This document shows, piece by piece, positions 27,338-35,873 of a stretch of DNA of 64,000 bases (the first letter of the stretch is position 1; each line of letters begins with the position of its first letter). The DNA lies in assembly GCA_019509985.1 (NCBI GenBank), contig JAEKLF010000035.1, forward strand, positions 62,001 through 126,000, in the 5' to 3' direction. The notes below the pieces were generated by a model, which was not told where the DNA came from, ran no database searches, and saw nothing but the letters and a program-made list of their open reading frames with translations. This stretch comes from Burkholderiales bacterium (GTDB lineage Bacteria; Pseudomonadota; Gammaproteobacteria; Burkholderiales; Burkholderiaceae_C). Position numbers and translations under genes: made by a program.

Positions 27338-28138
27338 TCACTCCGGGAGGCGGAGAGGGCGAACCGGCAGCGATGCCGCCCGTGCCGGCAGTTCGCGCAA
27401 GCGCAACGTCGACAGCAGACAGGCACAGGCGCCTGCGAGGGATAGCGCGACGACGACGCCCAGGCGAGCAGCGGTCAAGGCGAACACCGTGCCGAACGCC
27501 GCTTTGCCGAACAGCCCGCCCACGTAGCCGCGCAGGAAGTGTGCGGCGGCGCGATGCCCGTGGGTGGCGTGCTCGACCATGGCCACCGGCCCGGTGACCA
27601 GCGGCAGCGACGACAGAAGCCCGGTTGCAAAGCCGCCCACGGACGGACCGATGGACGCCGCGAAGGCGGTGACCCCGCCCGAAATCGCCGCGACTAGGAA
27701 CATCAGGCGAAGCGATCCTTTTCTCGACACGATGACGTCCGCGTGCGAACTGGGCATCGCGGCGAAGGCGACCGCGCTGCTTGCGAGCGCCAATGCCAGG
27801 GCACAGGTCAGGTTGGCACTGGCAGCCTCGGCCGGCAACGCGATGGCGAGTGCTCCCAGGAGCCCGCACGCCAGTGCGACCGCGCCGCCGCTGTAGCGTG
27901 CTGCGCGTGCGTAGACCAGCGCGAAAACAGCCAGCATGCCGCAGGCGGCGACGCTGCCGACCGCGGCGCTGATGGCGAATGCCGTCCCCTCGTCATCCGC
28001 GAGCCAGGCCAGCGTCGGCGCGGTGATGGTCGGCAGTGCGGCGACCACCCCTGCGAACCGGCGCCCGCCGAGGCGCGCCGCCGCCATCACGAGCAATACC
28101 GTGCCTGCTGTCAGCAGAGCCTTGAACAGCGAATCCAT
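27338..28138 (-). CDS. polytopic membrane protein of unknown function
   Basis: 266 residues with about eight to nine hydrophobic helices (for example LLTAGTVLLVMAAARLGGRR, VALACGLLGALAIALPAEA, LMFLVAAISGGVTAFAASIG). The repeated halves LGGRRFAGVVAALPTITAPT and SVGGFATGLLSSLPLVTGPV suggest an internal duplication of a G-x-x-A-x-L-P motif, as in small two-half transporters. A GAGG site precedes ATG 28138. It is 107 bp upstream of the sigma factor, same strand. The family is not named with confidence. Confidence 0.72.
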   Translation of the reverse strand: MDSLFKALLTAGTVLLVMAAARLGGRRFAGVVAALPTITAPTLAWLADDEGTAFAISAAVGSVAACGMLAVFALVYARAARYSGGAVALACGLLGALAIALPAEAASANLTCALALALASSAVAFAAMPSSHADVIVSRKGSLRLMFLVAAISGGVTAFAASIGPSVGGFATGLLSSLPLVTGPVAMVEHATHGHRAAAHFLRGYVGGLFGKAAFGTVFALTAARLGVVVALSLAGACACLLSTLRLRELPARAASLPVRPLRLPE

Positions 28139-28404
28139 CGTGCCCCTCGTTGACGGCGCGGAATATCGCGCGGTCCTGTCGAGGTGAACGAGATCGGCAG
28201 CCGCGAACGGACATCAGCTGTCGGCGGATCCGTGCCAGGCGTCGCGGCCACTGCGAAGAAGTTCTGTGTCGATGTCCGTGGCAAGGCCGCGAGGTCGTTC
28301 AACGGAGTAGCGGCTGGTCGTCCACGGAGACCCGGAACCGGCATTGCTTTTCGGTCATCGGGCGCTTGGCTGTTCGACCAATTCATCTACTCGGAAGGAT
28401 GATC

Positions 28405-29196
28405 ATGAAACGGACAAGTCCCGCCGGCCTGCTGGTGCGCCGCCATTGGGTTCGTACGGCGCTCATTTCGGCGATCCGGACCACCCGATCAAGCGCGTTT
28501 TTCGGGACCTTCATTGCGCTGCCGCTGCTGCTGGCCGCGGTTCCGGCCGTGCCTGAACCGCAAACCCGGGGACTGCTGTTGGGACGCTTGGGTCTGCCTG
28601 GCTACAAGGCGCGGCGCAGGGGCAATACGGGAGACTGCAGCGGGTTCGCGCCGGGAGCCGGCGCCGACGGTGGCACTGATGAAGAGCTCGCTCGCAACCG
28701 TTCCGGGAGCAGCCAGGCTACGACATCCCGGCCAGCTCGAGGTTGCTCGAAATGGCTGATGGCCGCGGCGGCTCTGCTGGTGGCAGCCCCGGCGATGGCC
28801 GGCACGGGCATCAGGAAGGACGCGCACGGCATTGACCGACCCGGCGGCGACTTTCAGCGTTCGCTCCTGGCCCAGGCCGATCCCGATCTCTGCGTCAGGC
28901 AATGTCTGTTCGACCAGCGCTGCGCTTCCTACACCTACGTTCGCCCAGGTGTTCAGAACGAGAAAGCCGTCTGCTATCTCAAGAGTTCGCGTCGGCCGGT
29001 GGTCAGGAACAAGTGCTGCGAGTCCGGCGTCAAGATCGGAGTCCCCGATCCCAAACGCCCCACCAGGCCGGCTCGCATCGAGCCACCGCCCTCGCCGAAC
29101 AAGGAGTTCTGCGCGCTCCCAGGCCTCATCTGCGCCGATGGCAACAAGGGCCGCTGGAACAACGAATCGAACAGCTGCGACTGCCCCTCGCCGTAG
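28405..29196 (+). CDS. PAN/Apple-domain secreted protein with an N-terminal PEP-CTERM-like relic
   Basis: The frame encodes about 263 residues from ATG 28405 (GGAAGG site 6 nt upstream). The C-terminal part is a PAN_4-type domain with its cysteine pattern: ADPDLCVRQCLFDQRCASYT, KAVCYLKSS, NKCCESGVKIG; then CALPGLICADGNKG and a Cys pair at the end. Just before it, WLMAAAALLVAAPAMAG is a signal peptide that could start at ATG 28759, giving a conventional secreted protein of about 145 residues. The upstream segment holds VPEPQTRGLLLGRLGLPGY followed by KARRR, which looks like a PEP-CTERM tail from another gene (see findings). Start therefore uncertain. Confidence 0.6.
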   Translation: MKRTSPAGLLVRRHWVRTALISAIRTTRSSAFFGTFIALPLLLAAVPAVPEPQTRGLLLGRLGLPGYKARRRGNTGDCSGFAPGAGADGGTDEELARNRSGSSQATTSRPARGCSKWLMAAAALLVAAPAMAGTGIRKDAHGIDRPGGDFQRSLLAQADPDLCVRQCLFDQRCASYTYVRPGVQNEKAVCYLKSSRRPVVRNKCCESGVKIGVPDPKRPTRPARIEPPPSPNKEFCALPGLICADGNKGRWNNESNSCDCPSP

Positions 29197-29369
29197 AAGC
29201 GACAGAGTCGGCGTGCCGCCTGCGGATGGTGTTTGCGGCTATCAAGGCTCCCGACGCAGCAGTCAGTGCAGTGACGTCCGCGCTCGCTCAGCCTTGCGAG
29301 AGCCGCGGGCGGAGTCCACGTTGCGCGACGACCGTCCAATCGATTGCCGAATCGATCGCCCGCGATCCC

Positions 29370-29605
29370 GGTTCTCACCGACGCGGTGTTCCTCGTCGAA
29401 GGTCAACGCTTGTCGAAGGTACACGGCTGCATTGGTTGCCGCGGAGCTGCAGCGGCGGGGACCATGCGTCCTGCGACCGATGCCACGCAGCGGACCTTGG
29501 CGGTGCCGAGCGTCCGGAGGGCTTTGCGCCCAGCCTGCTCATGGCATGCCCGAACCGAGCCCACGCTGAATGTCCATCGTGGGCCTGGCGCTTCGTTCAA
29601 TGAGT
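29370..29605 (+). pseudogene. possible remnant of a c-type cytochrome
   Basis: Two haem-motif-like pieces occur in different frames: VEGQRLSKVHGCIGCRGAAA near 29395-29455 (CxxC followed by Arg where His is expected) and, after a frame change, HASCDRCHAADLGGAERPEG then FAPSL near 29465-29530. The second has an intact CxxCH and the downstream pattern of cytochrome c domains. No intact gene covers the stretch 29197-29658, which otherwise seems non-coding. Low confidence. Confidence 0.3.
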
Positions 29606-29640
29606 AGCAGGTGCTGCAGCAAGCGCAGCGCTCTTGGTCT

Positions 29641-29664
29641 CTTCACAACGGAGTTGTCATGTTC
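29641..29664 (+). repeat. 24-bp leader element shared with the beta-helix gene (copy 1)
   Basis: The sequence CTTCACAACGGAGTTG immediately followed by T-C-ATG-TTC contains the GGAG ribosome-binding site and the start codon of the CapA gene. The same 24 bp recur with one mismatch at the start of the parallel beta-helix lipoprotein gene (45787-45810, minus strand). Confidence 0.7.
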
Positions 29665-31173
29665 GTTCGTGCCTGGTTCGCGGCGAGTTCTCGTCGCGTC
29701 GGCCTCAGCGTTGCCGTGCTTTTGTGCCTCGCATCGGGCGCCGTCTCTGCACAGCAGCTTCAGCCCACCGAACTGCTATGCAGCATGCGCACTGGGGAGG
29801 CCACGGCGACGCTGCGTGTGGCGGCGGGCGTCGATCCGCTGGCCGCATCGAGCGTCCAGGTGGGTGAAAGCTTTGAAGTGCGCGCCGTCGCGCTCGGCGA
29901 CTCGGCGGCGCCAGGAAAGGTGGCCCGGGTGGTCGTCACGGTACTGGACCTGGAGGAAGCGGGGCGCAAGGTCGTGCTGGCCCAGAACCGGTGGCCGGTA
30001 GATGAGCAGGAGGTGCTTGCCCGCGACGCCGCCTGGCGGCCGTCCCTGTCCGGTTGGCAGCGGATCTACTCGCCAGCGCTCGGCCGGGAGTTGGCCTTGG
30101 GCTGCGCGCTGGTGCACCAGGGAGCAGTGCCGCTGGCTTGGAATTTGGCGGACGCGACCGGAGACGCTGCGCAACCGCCCTCGCGTCAGCCCGGCGCCAG
30201 CCCCGAGGCGGGCACCGCCGTCGTTCGGCTGGCCTGGATGGGCGACGTCATGCTGGCGGATGGACCGGGGCGGGTCATCGCTCACGGTGGCGACCCCTTC
30301 GGCGCCGTGATGAAGGCGATGAAGGACGCGGACGTGCGCATCGCTAACCTGGAGTGCGTCATCGCCACGGGCGGGACGAAAGCCGCCAAACCTTGGACCT
30401 TCCGAGCGCACCCGCGGGTGCTTGACGTGCTGCGTCGCCATGTCGACGCCGTCTCGCTGGCCAACAATCATTCGGGCGACTTCGGCCCCGAGGCGTTTGC
30501 GCAGATGTTGGGCCGGCTGCAGCTTGCCGGCCTGCCGTACTTCGGCGGCGGCAGCAACCTGCGTGCGGCGCACCGCCCAGCCATCATCGAACGCCAGGGC
30601 CTGCGCATCGCGCTGCTGGGATACGACGAGATGTTCCCGCGCCGGTTCGAGGCCGGCCCCGACAGCCCCGGCATTGCCTGGGCGGACGAAGAGCAGATCG
30701 TGGCCGACATCCACGCCGCCCGCGCCCAAGCCGACGTGGTCATTCCCTTCATGCATTGGGGCCAGGAGCACAGCGAGGTCTCGCACGCCCGCCAGCGCGC
30801 TCTGGCCCGGCTGATGATCCGCGCCGGTGCCGACGCCGTGGTTGGCGCCCATCCGCACATTCGCCAGGACACCGAAATCATCGACGGCAAGCCGGTGATC
30901 TACAGCCTGGGCAACTTCGTCTTCGACGGCTTCAGCGACGCGGACAACAACACCGGCTCCATCCTGTGGATGACGGTCACGGCTGCCGGTGTCAAGGACT
31001 GGCACTTGCAGGCGGTTCACATCGATCCATCGGGCAGCCCGCATCCGGAGCGTGTTGCCGTTGGGCCGAGTGCTGACGGGCTGACCTGGGATACCTCCAG
31101 GCTCCTTTCGAGCGGCGAGCCGAGCATCGGTGCCGCCGCCGATCCCAAGATTCAGATATCCGTCCGGCCGTGA
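29659..31173 (+). CDS. CapA family protein (poly-gamma-glutamate capsule-type metallophosphatase fold)
   Basis: 504 residues with a signal peptide (GLSVAVLLCLASGAVSAQ). Residues about 30-180 are an unrecognised N-terminal domain; from about 190 a CapA/PGA_cap domain follows: AWMGDVMLADGPG, ADVRIANLECVI, SLANNHSGDFG, FMHWGQEHS, VVGAHPHIRQ, IYSLGNFVFDGF. The His, Asp and Asn residues are those of the calcineurin-like fold. CapA members act in polyglutamate capsule export or anchoring, and many homologues have other roles. No capBC genes are nearby, so capsule synthesis here is not supported. ATG 29659 has a GGAG site 5 nt upstream. Confidence 0.88.
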   Translation: MFVRAWFAASSRRVGLSVAVLLCLASGAVSAQQLQPTELLCSMRTGEATATLRVAAGVDPLAASSVQVGESFEVRAVALGDSAAPGKVARVVVTVLDLEEAGRKVVLAQNRWPVDEQEVLARDAAWRPSLSGWQRIYSPALGRELALGCALVHQGAVPLAWNLADATGDAAQPPSRQPGASPEAGTAVVRLAWMGDVMLADGPGRVIAHGGDPFGAVMKAMKDADVRIANLECVIATGGTKAAKPWTFRAHPRVLDVLRRHVDAVSLANNHSGDFGPEAFAQMLGRLQLAGLPYFGGGSNLRAAHRPAIIERQGLRIALLGYDEMFPRRFEAGPDSPGIAWADEEQIVADIHAARAQADVVIPFMHWGQEHSEVSHARQRALARLMIRAGADAVVGAHPHIRQDTEIIDGKPVIYSLGNFVFDGFSDADNNTGSILWMTVTAAGVKDWHLQAVHIDPSGSPHPERVAVGPSADGLTWDTSRLLSSGEPSIGAAADPKIQISVRP

Positions 31174-31354
31174 AGTGCTCTCGGCAGGTCATCGGCGATC
31201 CATATTTGGCAGGCGCTAGGGAAACAAATATCTGGCAGCCATTCAGCCAGTTTCATGATCGAGTCTCCCAAGGAGAACTGTATGTTTTGTTTCGGCATCG
31301 CCACGCGCAATGGCCAATGTTGTGCAATTTGATCAACTCACTTAAGGAGTGAAT

Positions 31355-32284
31355 ATGCCTGGATTTTATGCGTCCGTGAAAAACGCTCAACATGCCTTTC
31401 GCCCAGGCCCGGCGAGTTGGGTGGCACTCATCCTGACAAGCTCAGTTTCAGCCATGTCGGCGGAAGCGGCGGTGACGGCGCCGCAGTATATGGCAGGGAT
31501 CGCTGTGCAGCCGGACGGCGGCTATGTGGATGACGGCTCCCCGCTTCGCGCGGGTTATCCCCTTTTCGGCGACTCGCCGAATGTTTTGCGCAATCCGGTG
31601 GACCTTAGCTTTTCGCACATCAGTTATCTCCGGTCCGCATCAACGGGTACGGCCTATGCCGGTCCAGAGAATGGCGGTACCGTGCGCGCGATCGCACGAA
31701 CCGGCGACGAGGAAATCAACTCGCAAGCGGGGCTGAACTACATCTTCCAATTGCAACCGAAAGCAGGCGCCGTGCTCCCAGATGTTGTGCCGCTGCATGT
31801 CTTTGCACGGGGCAGTACCGGCACCGAAAATTACTCAGGGGCCAGGATCACCTTCATCCTTAGCTGGGCTGACAGCAGCATCACCGCGCAGTCAATTTTC
31901 AAAGACACCGGTGTGGCAAGTAGTCCTTCGGGTATCGAAACGTATGGCGGCAACGGTAAAATAGATATCGACGAAAATATAAATGTCGCACTTAACCGCG
32001 ACATTTTGGTTCAGATGGCCGCGCGTGTTTACGCTGGAACTCCGGCTTGGGATCAGAATCCTAATAGAGACGAGTATGGCACTGGGTCCGCCTATGTCGA
32101 TCCGGTGTTCACGCTTCCTGCAGAGTTCAGGAATCTTGTCAATATCGTCGGCGTGCCCGCGGCGCCCATTCCGGAACCCGCGTCCTGGGCGCTGATGCTC
32201 TGCGGGTTGGGGATACTCGGAAGGACGATGCTCCGTCGCCGCGAAATCTTGCACCGGCAAAAACCTTGCGCGGCCCGGGTGTGA
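31355..32284 (+). CDS. PEP-CTERM sorting domain protein
   Basis: 309 residues. A hydrophobic N-terminus (PASWVALILTSSVSAMSAEA) is a signal peptide; the C-terminus has PIPEPASWALMLCGLGILG followed by a helix end and a basic cluster (RTMLRRRE), the exosortase recognition tail. The middle is a beta-rich extracellular domain of unknown type. An AAGGAG site lies 5 nt before ATG 31355. The gene has more A/T in third positions than its neighbours and 20 extra residues after the basic cluster, unusual for this tail. Confidence 0.85.
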   Translation: MPGFYASVKNAQHAFRPGPASWVALILTSSVSAMSAEAAVTAPQYMAGIAVQPDGGYVDDGSPLRAGYPLFGDSPNVLRNPVDLSFSHISYLRSASTGTAYAGPENGGTVRAIARTGDEEINSQAGLNYIFQLQPKAGAVLPDVVPLHVFARGSTGTENYSGARITFILSWADSSITAQSIFKDTGVASSPSGIETYGGNGKIDIDENINVALNRDILVQMAARVYAGTPAWDQNPNRDEYGTGSAYVDPVFTLPAEFRNLVNIVGVPAAPIPEPASWALMLCGLGILGRTMLRRREILHRQKPCAARV

Positions 32285-32293
32285 TTGGGCACG

Positions 32294-33125
32294 TCAGACG
32301 TGTGTGCCCGATGCCGGGCGTCGGCGAAGCACCCAGAGCACCAAGCCCAGCCCACCCACCATCAGCACGAGCATGCTCGGCTCGGGCACCGGGCTGGGAA
32401 TCGCCGGCTGCAGGGTCACGTTGACCGGGTTGGCAAGGGCTACTGGCAGCAGGGAGCCGATCTTGGCGTAGAGGTCCACCGAGCCGGTGTTGCCCAGGCC
32501 GGATTCGAGTTCGTAGACGCCCACGTAGTCCAGCTTCACGCCCGGATAGTCGGCGCTAGCCCGTGGTGACGTGAAAGCCTATGCGCATGTTCAGGACATG
32601 GCCGTCCAGCGCGGCGACGCTCGACGACGTGCGCGCGCTGAAGTTGAAAACGCCGTCGCCCAGGTCGCCGATCCAGCCGCCGTTGGCGAAGCTGAACGTG
32701 CCCAGCTTGAACGTCTGCCCTACTTGCAGGTCCAGGCCGGTGGACGGCGTGAACGCAATGCTGTTGTGCACGACGGCGCCGAAGGTGCGGTCGAGGTAGA
32801 AGTCGACCGTGCTGGCGGGAACCGGGCTGTTGTCGGCCGCGCGAGAAAACAGTGCCACGTCGCCCTGACCATAGCCCTGGCGCCAGGCGAAATCAAAACC
32901 GGGAATGGCCTCGCTCGGGTTGGCATTGACGGCGCCCAGGTCCGGTGTGGAGAACACGCTGTGAACCTGGTCGCCGGTGAGGTGGTTCACCAGCGGGCCG
33001 GAGTAGGCATAGAACCCGCCGGTGATGTCCACGGCCGCCGCCTGCGCGGGGGCCAGCAGGCAGGCACTGGCAAGAAGGGCGGCCAGCGTGCTCAAGACGG
33101 GCGGGATGAAGGTCGCGGTGCGCAT
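32294..33125 (-). pseudogene. PEP-CTERM protein gene interrupted by a single-base frameshift
   Basis: From ATG 33125 (GGAG site 7 nt upstream) a signal peptide (LAALLASACLLAPAQA) and extracellular domain run to RIGFHVTTG, where a TAG at 32556 ends the frame. Removing one G from the GGG at about 32561-32563 restores reading into ADYPGVKLDYVGVYELES, then PSPVPEPSMLVLMVGGLGLV and LWVLRRR, a normal PEP-CTERM tail ending at 32294. The combined length (832 bp) is exactly one base longer than 277 codons. Either a recent inactivating mutation or a sequencing/assembly error in a G-run. Without the tail the product would be secreted unsorted. Confidence 0.85.
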
Positions 33126-33172
33126 GGGTTGCTCCAGTCGGTTCGGTAGGTGGGAATCAGGCAACAGGCGGG

Positions 33173-34246
33173 TCAGGCTGCCGGTGGGTCGCGGCTTTCT
33201 CGACGGCGCTTTACGCCGGCACCCGCCGCCAGCGCCCACAGACCCGCCAGCATCAGGCCGGCGCTCGCTGGCTCGGGCACGGCGCTGATGGCGTAGCGAT
33301 AGTTGGTGCCGGACTCGGAGGTGACGGTCCAGCCCGGCAAGGCCTGGCCCTGGGCATCGACGATCTGTTCAATGCCGTCCCAGGCCACGGTGTGCATCAG
33401 GTTGGCATACGCACCGGCACTGCGCGTCATCAAGTAGCCGGGGTCATCAGGGCTCAGGTTCGGCACGCCGGCACTTGCGGCGACACCGATATCCAGCGCG
33501 GCGTGCACAAAGGTTGGCTGGCCGAAGACCACCGGTATCGCCAGCGTGATGGGCGTCAACAACGCCGACTGGGCATCGGGATGCTCCGGGTTCGTGATCA
33601 GTACCTTGGATTGCGTGAAGGTGGCATACGGCGTGAAGACGCTGAGCTCCCACGTCATGCTGGACTGCTGCGCCAGCACGGGCGCGGGGCCGCCGACGAA
33701 GGTGCCGCCCGAACCGTCAAAACGCCAATTGACGAAGACAGTGCCCTTCTGCCCATTCAGGCCCAGCGCGTTGAAGGTGAGCGTGTCGCCGAACTCGACC
33801 AACATGCGGGCATTGGCCCCGTTGTTGGCCAGCGCCGGCGAGGCGCTGCCCGCGCTGTTGTACGCCGTGGCGGTGACCATGGCCCCCAGGGCCCCGAAGC
33901 TGGCGTAGCCCTGGGCGCTGGCGCTGCCGGCATGGGTGCTCACCACGCTGTCCCCGGCCGCCAAGACAGCGCCCAGGGGCAGATCGATCAGCAGTCGACT
34001 GGGGATGTTGCACTCGACCCGCGAAGCACCGCAGCCGCCGAAGATCGATAGCGCGTTCGTCGCCTGGCTGGCCTGGGAGGCCAGGCACAACAGGGTGGCG
34101 GCCAGCAGGCGGCGCGACATGGTGATGGGCCGAGCTGTCATCGCGAGCCTGCGGCGCCAGGTGTGTCCGTGCCGGGCACACCTTTGGAGCGCGCGAGTGG
34201 GCAGGGCGCCTCGAATGGGCATCGTCTGGGGTCTGGAACTGCGCAT
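33173..34246 (-). CDS. PEP-CTERM sorting domain protein
   Basis: 357 residues if started at ATG 34246, which has an AGGGAG site 6 nt upstream; ATG 34141 and 34120 are shorter alternatives that would put the signal peptide (LLAATLLCLASQASQAT) closer to the N-terminus. The extracellular region contains two Cys early (GGCGASRVECNI), then a beta-rich, Ala/Ser/Gly-rich domain. The C-terminus AVPEPASAGLMLAGLWALAA followed by KRRRE is the exosortase tail. It lies 48 bp upstream of the frameshifted PEP-CTERM gene on the same strand; possibly one transcript. Confidence 0.88.
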   Translation of the reverse strand: MRSSRPQTMPIRGALPTRALQRCARHGHTWRRRLAMTARPITMSRRLLAATLLCLASQASQATNALSIFGGCGASRVECNIPSRLLIDLPLGAVLAAGDSVVSTHAGSASAQGYASFGALGAMVTATAYNSAGSASPALANNGANARMLVEFGDTLTFNALGLNGQKGTVFVNWRFDGSGGTFVGGPAPVLAQQSSMTWELSVFTPYATFTQSKVLITNPEHPDAQSALLTPITLAIPVVFGQPTFVHAALDIGVAASAGVPNLSPDDPGYLMTRSAGAYANLMHTVAWDGIEQIVDAQGQALPGWTVTSESGTNYRYAISAVPEPASAGLMLAGLWALAAGAGVKRRRESRDPPAA

Positions 34247-34371
34247 GAAGGGCTCCCTGAGTGGTCCTCTCGTCGCGGGCTGCGCCGCTGCCTGCAGGGG
34301 CGACGATGAGAAGGTGCATGGCCTGACCCTCGTTCAGACGTAAGCGGCTCGGAAAACCGGACACGGGGGCG

Positions 34372-34490
34372 GTTGCCCAAGACGTTGCAGACCTGCACAA
34401 GAGGCGCCAAGTGGTGGAACCCATGTTCAGCCGCATGAAGGCGGACGGTTTGCTGGGCAGGAACCGGCTCAAGGGCAGGCATGGCAACCG
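34372..34490 (+). pseudogene. transposase fragment (DDE type)
   Basis: A short frame reading VAQDVADLHKRRQVVEPMFS then RMKADGLLGRNRLKGRHGN resembles the C-terminal end of IS5/IS1182-like DDE transposases, where R-x2-VE-x-x-F-x2-K/M-K precedes an R-x-x-L-x-G motif and the catalytic Glu. No upstream catalytic Asp region or terminal repeats are seen. The flanking bases 34247-34371 and 34491-34842 hold no gene I can support. Confidence 0.35.
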
Positions 34491-34842
34491 GCCCGGTAGC
34501 CTGCGCAGTGCCGAAACATGGTGTCTGGCAAGTTCGTGTGCCGCAGCCGTGCAGCGCCGAAGCATTTGGCGTCCAGCGCGCCTCCGCCGGTAGAGGGCCG
34601 AAGCGCCGCCTCATTCAGATCGGTTCAGCTGGTTCGAGCAACAGCCTGCGGCGGCGTTGCCATCATTGCGTTCGCCAACTTGGCGCTTCAGCTTTGCATC
34701 GTGACGCCGGGCTCCAGGCCCGGCAGACGGTCGACCTCGGCAGTGGCCGCGATGGGGCGGACATTGTCGCCGGGCCGAATGGTCGGCTGCTATCGACGGA
34801 GCCGACGCTGGCCCAGGCCCAGCACAGTTCCGGAACCGCCGC

Positions 34843-35304
34843 TCAATGTTTGACATGAGCGGCAGACGCAGGTGGGCGAACCCCGCCTGCGGCTGTCCGC
34901 TCGATGGAAGGGTCAGTCGCCTCGCGCGCCAAGCGGCCTATAGGACCCAAATGTGTGAAGCTGAAGCCTTGGCTGTATTTGAGCCCGTAGCCGAGGGCCC
35001 GATCGAACCCTATGTGCGCGGTCCATATGAGACCCACCGCGAACGGTAGATGCAACGGCCAGGCCAACGAAATCGCCAAGCATGTGACCGCCCCGACGTA
35101 TGAATGGGCCGCGTTGTACGAAAACGCACCAACGCGTGCGCCGGCGAGATACCCAAGGAACGAGAGGTCAGGCAGCAGGAAGCATGCGAAGAACAAACCC
35201 CAGCCGGAACCGAATTTCGAGTACGCAAAGACAGACGCTGCCAACACGCACAGGCCTTCGAGACGAAGCGTCGCGCGCACTCTTCCGACGGTTGCACCGA
35301 CCAT
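34843..35304 (-). CDS. DUF4260 membrane protein
   Basis: 153 residues. Family blocks are clear: FAYSKFGSGWGLFFACFLLP, DLSFLGYLAGARVGAFSYN, AHSYVG, GLIWTAHIGFDRALGYGLKY and FTHLG near the end, with about four helices. ATG 35304 is chosen because a GAGGA site lies 6 nt upstream; the frame is open for another 22 codons. The role of the family is unknown. It stands alone. Confidence 0.85.
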   Translation of the reverse strand: MVGATVGRVRATLRLEGLCVLAASVFAYSKFGSGWGLFFACFLLPDLSFLGYLAGARVGAFSYNAAHSYVGAVTCLAISLAWPLHLPFAVGLIWTAHIGFDRALGYGLKYSQGFSFTHLGPIGRLAREATDPSIERTAAGGVRPPASAAHVKH

Positions 35305-35398
35305 GTGGTTCCTCGAGCGGCTAAGTTTTGTATTCAGATCGTTAACGATTTCTGCCCAGCATTTGAGCATGCGCCAGACCGTCCGCTAGGCGGTCGGT

Positions 35399-35851
35399 CT
35401 ACCCCGGAGCGGACGCGGGCCAGTGACGGCTCCTGGCCGGGAACACCCGTTCGCGGTCCGCGCTGACAGCAGCCGCACGGTCTGACCAGGCCTGAGCGAC
35501 CGGTTCTCGAGGCTGCGAGCACATCTTGCCGTCGTGTGGCACCTTGACTGCATGGGTTGGCGTGCTCTCGACCCCGACTTTGGTCGTGGTGGCAACCCCC
35601 ATCACAGAAGCAACAAGAGCGCCTTGGGGACTGTCAACGTCTTGGACGAGCAACCAGTCCTCTGTCACTTGAGGACGGCTGGCCACGATGCCGCGGATGA
35701 GGTCGGTCGTGGTTGCAAGCCACGTCACAGAAGCAATAGCGCCGTGGGGACTGTCAACGTCTTGGGCGAGCAACCAGTCCTCTGCCACTTGAGGACGGCT
35801 GGCCTCGATGCCGCGGATGAGGTCGGACATGAAGGCGCTCGAGTAGGTCAT
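35399..35851 (-). CDS. possible repeat-containing small protein
   Basis: An open frame of 150 codons from ATG 35851 contains two copies of a 40-residue unit beginning DLIRGI-x-ASRPQV-x-EDWLL and continuing -x-QDVDSP-x-GA. Many differences between the copies are conservative, which favours coding on this strand, but the plus strand is also open here, no ribosome site is evident, and the C-terminal third looks like random translation. I do not recognise the sequence. It may be the 5' part of a decayed gene. The rest of 35305-35873 holds nothing else I can support. Confidence 0.35.
   Translation of the reverse strand: MTYSSAFMSDLIRGIEASRPQVAEDWLLAQDVDSPHGAIASVTWLATTTDLIRGIVASRPQVTEDWLLVQDVDSPQGALVASVMGVATTTKVGVESTPTHAVKVPHDGKMCSQPREPVAQAWSDRAAAVSADRERVFPARSRHWPASAPG
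35582..35824. repeat. two tandem imperfect repeats of about 120 bp
   Basis: Unit 1 is 35582-35704 (123 bp) and unit 2 is 35705-35824 (120 bp). They share long identical blocks such as GGGGACTGTCAACGTCTTGG, CGAGCAACCAGTCCTCTG, CACTTGAGGACGGCTGGCC and GATGCCGCGGATGAGGTCGG. The three-base length difference keeps the frame, which suggests that the repeat is or was translated (next entry). Confidence 0.85.
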
Positions 35852-35873
35852 GACAGTTCCGAATTTGGATGGT

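Noticed and set aside
29659..31173. Poly-gamma-glutamate capsule biosynthesis
   Set aside because: Only a CapA-type domain is present; no capB/capC ligase genes are nearby.
35582..35824. CRISPR array
   Set aside because: Only two units of about 120 bp without spacers; no cas genes.
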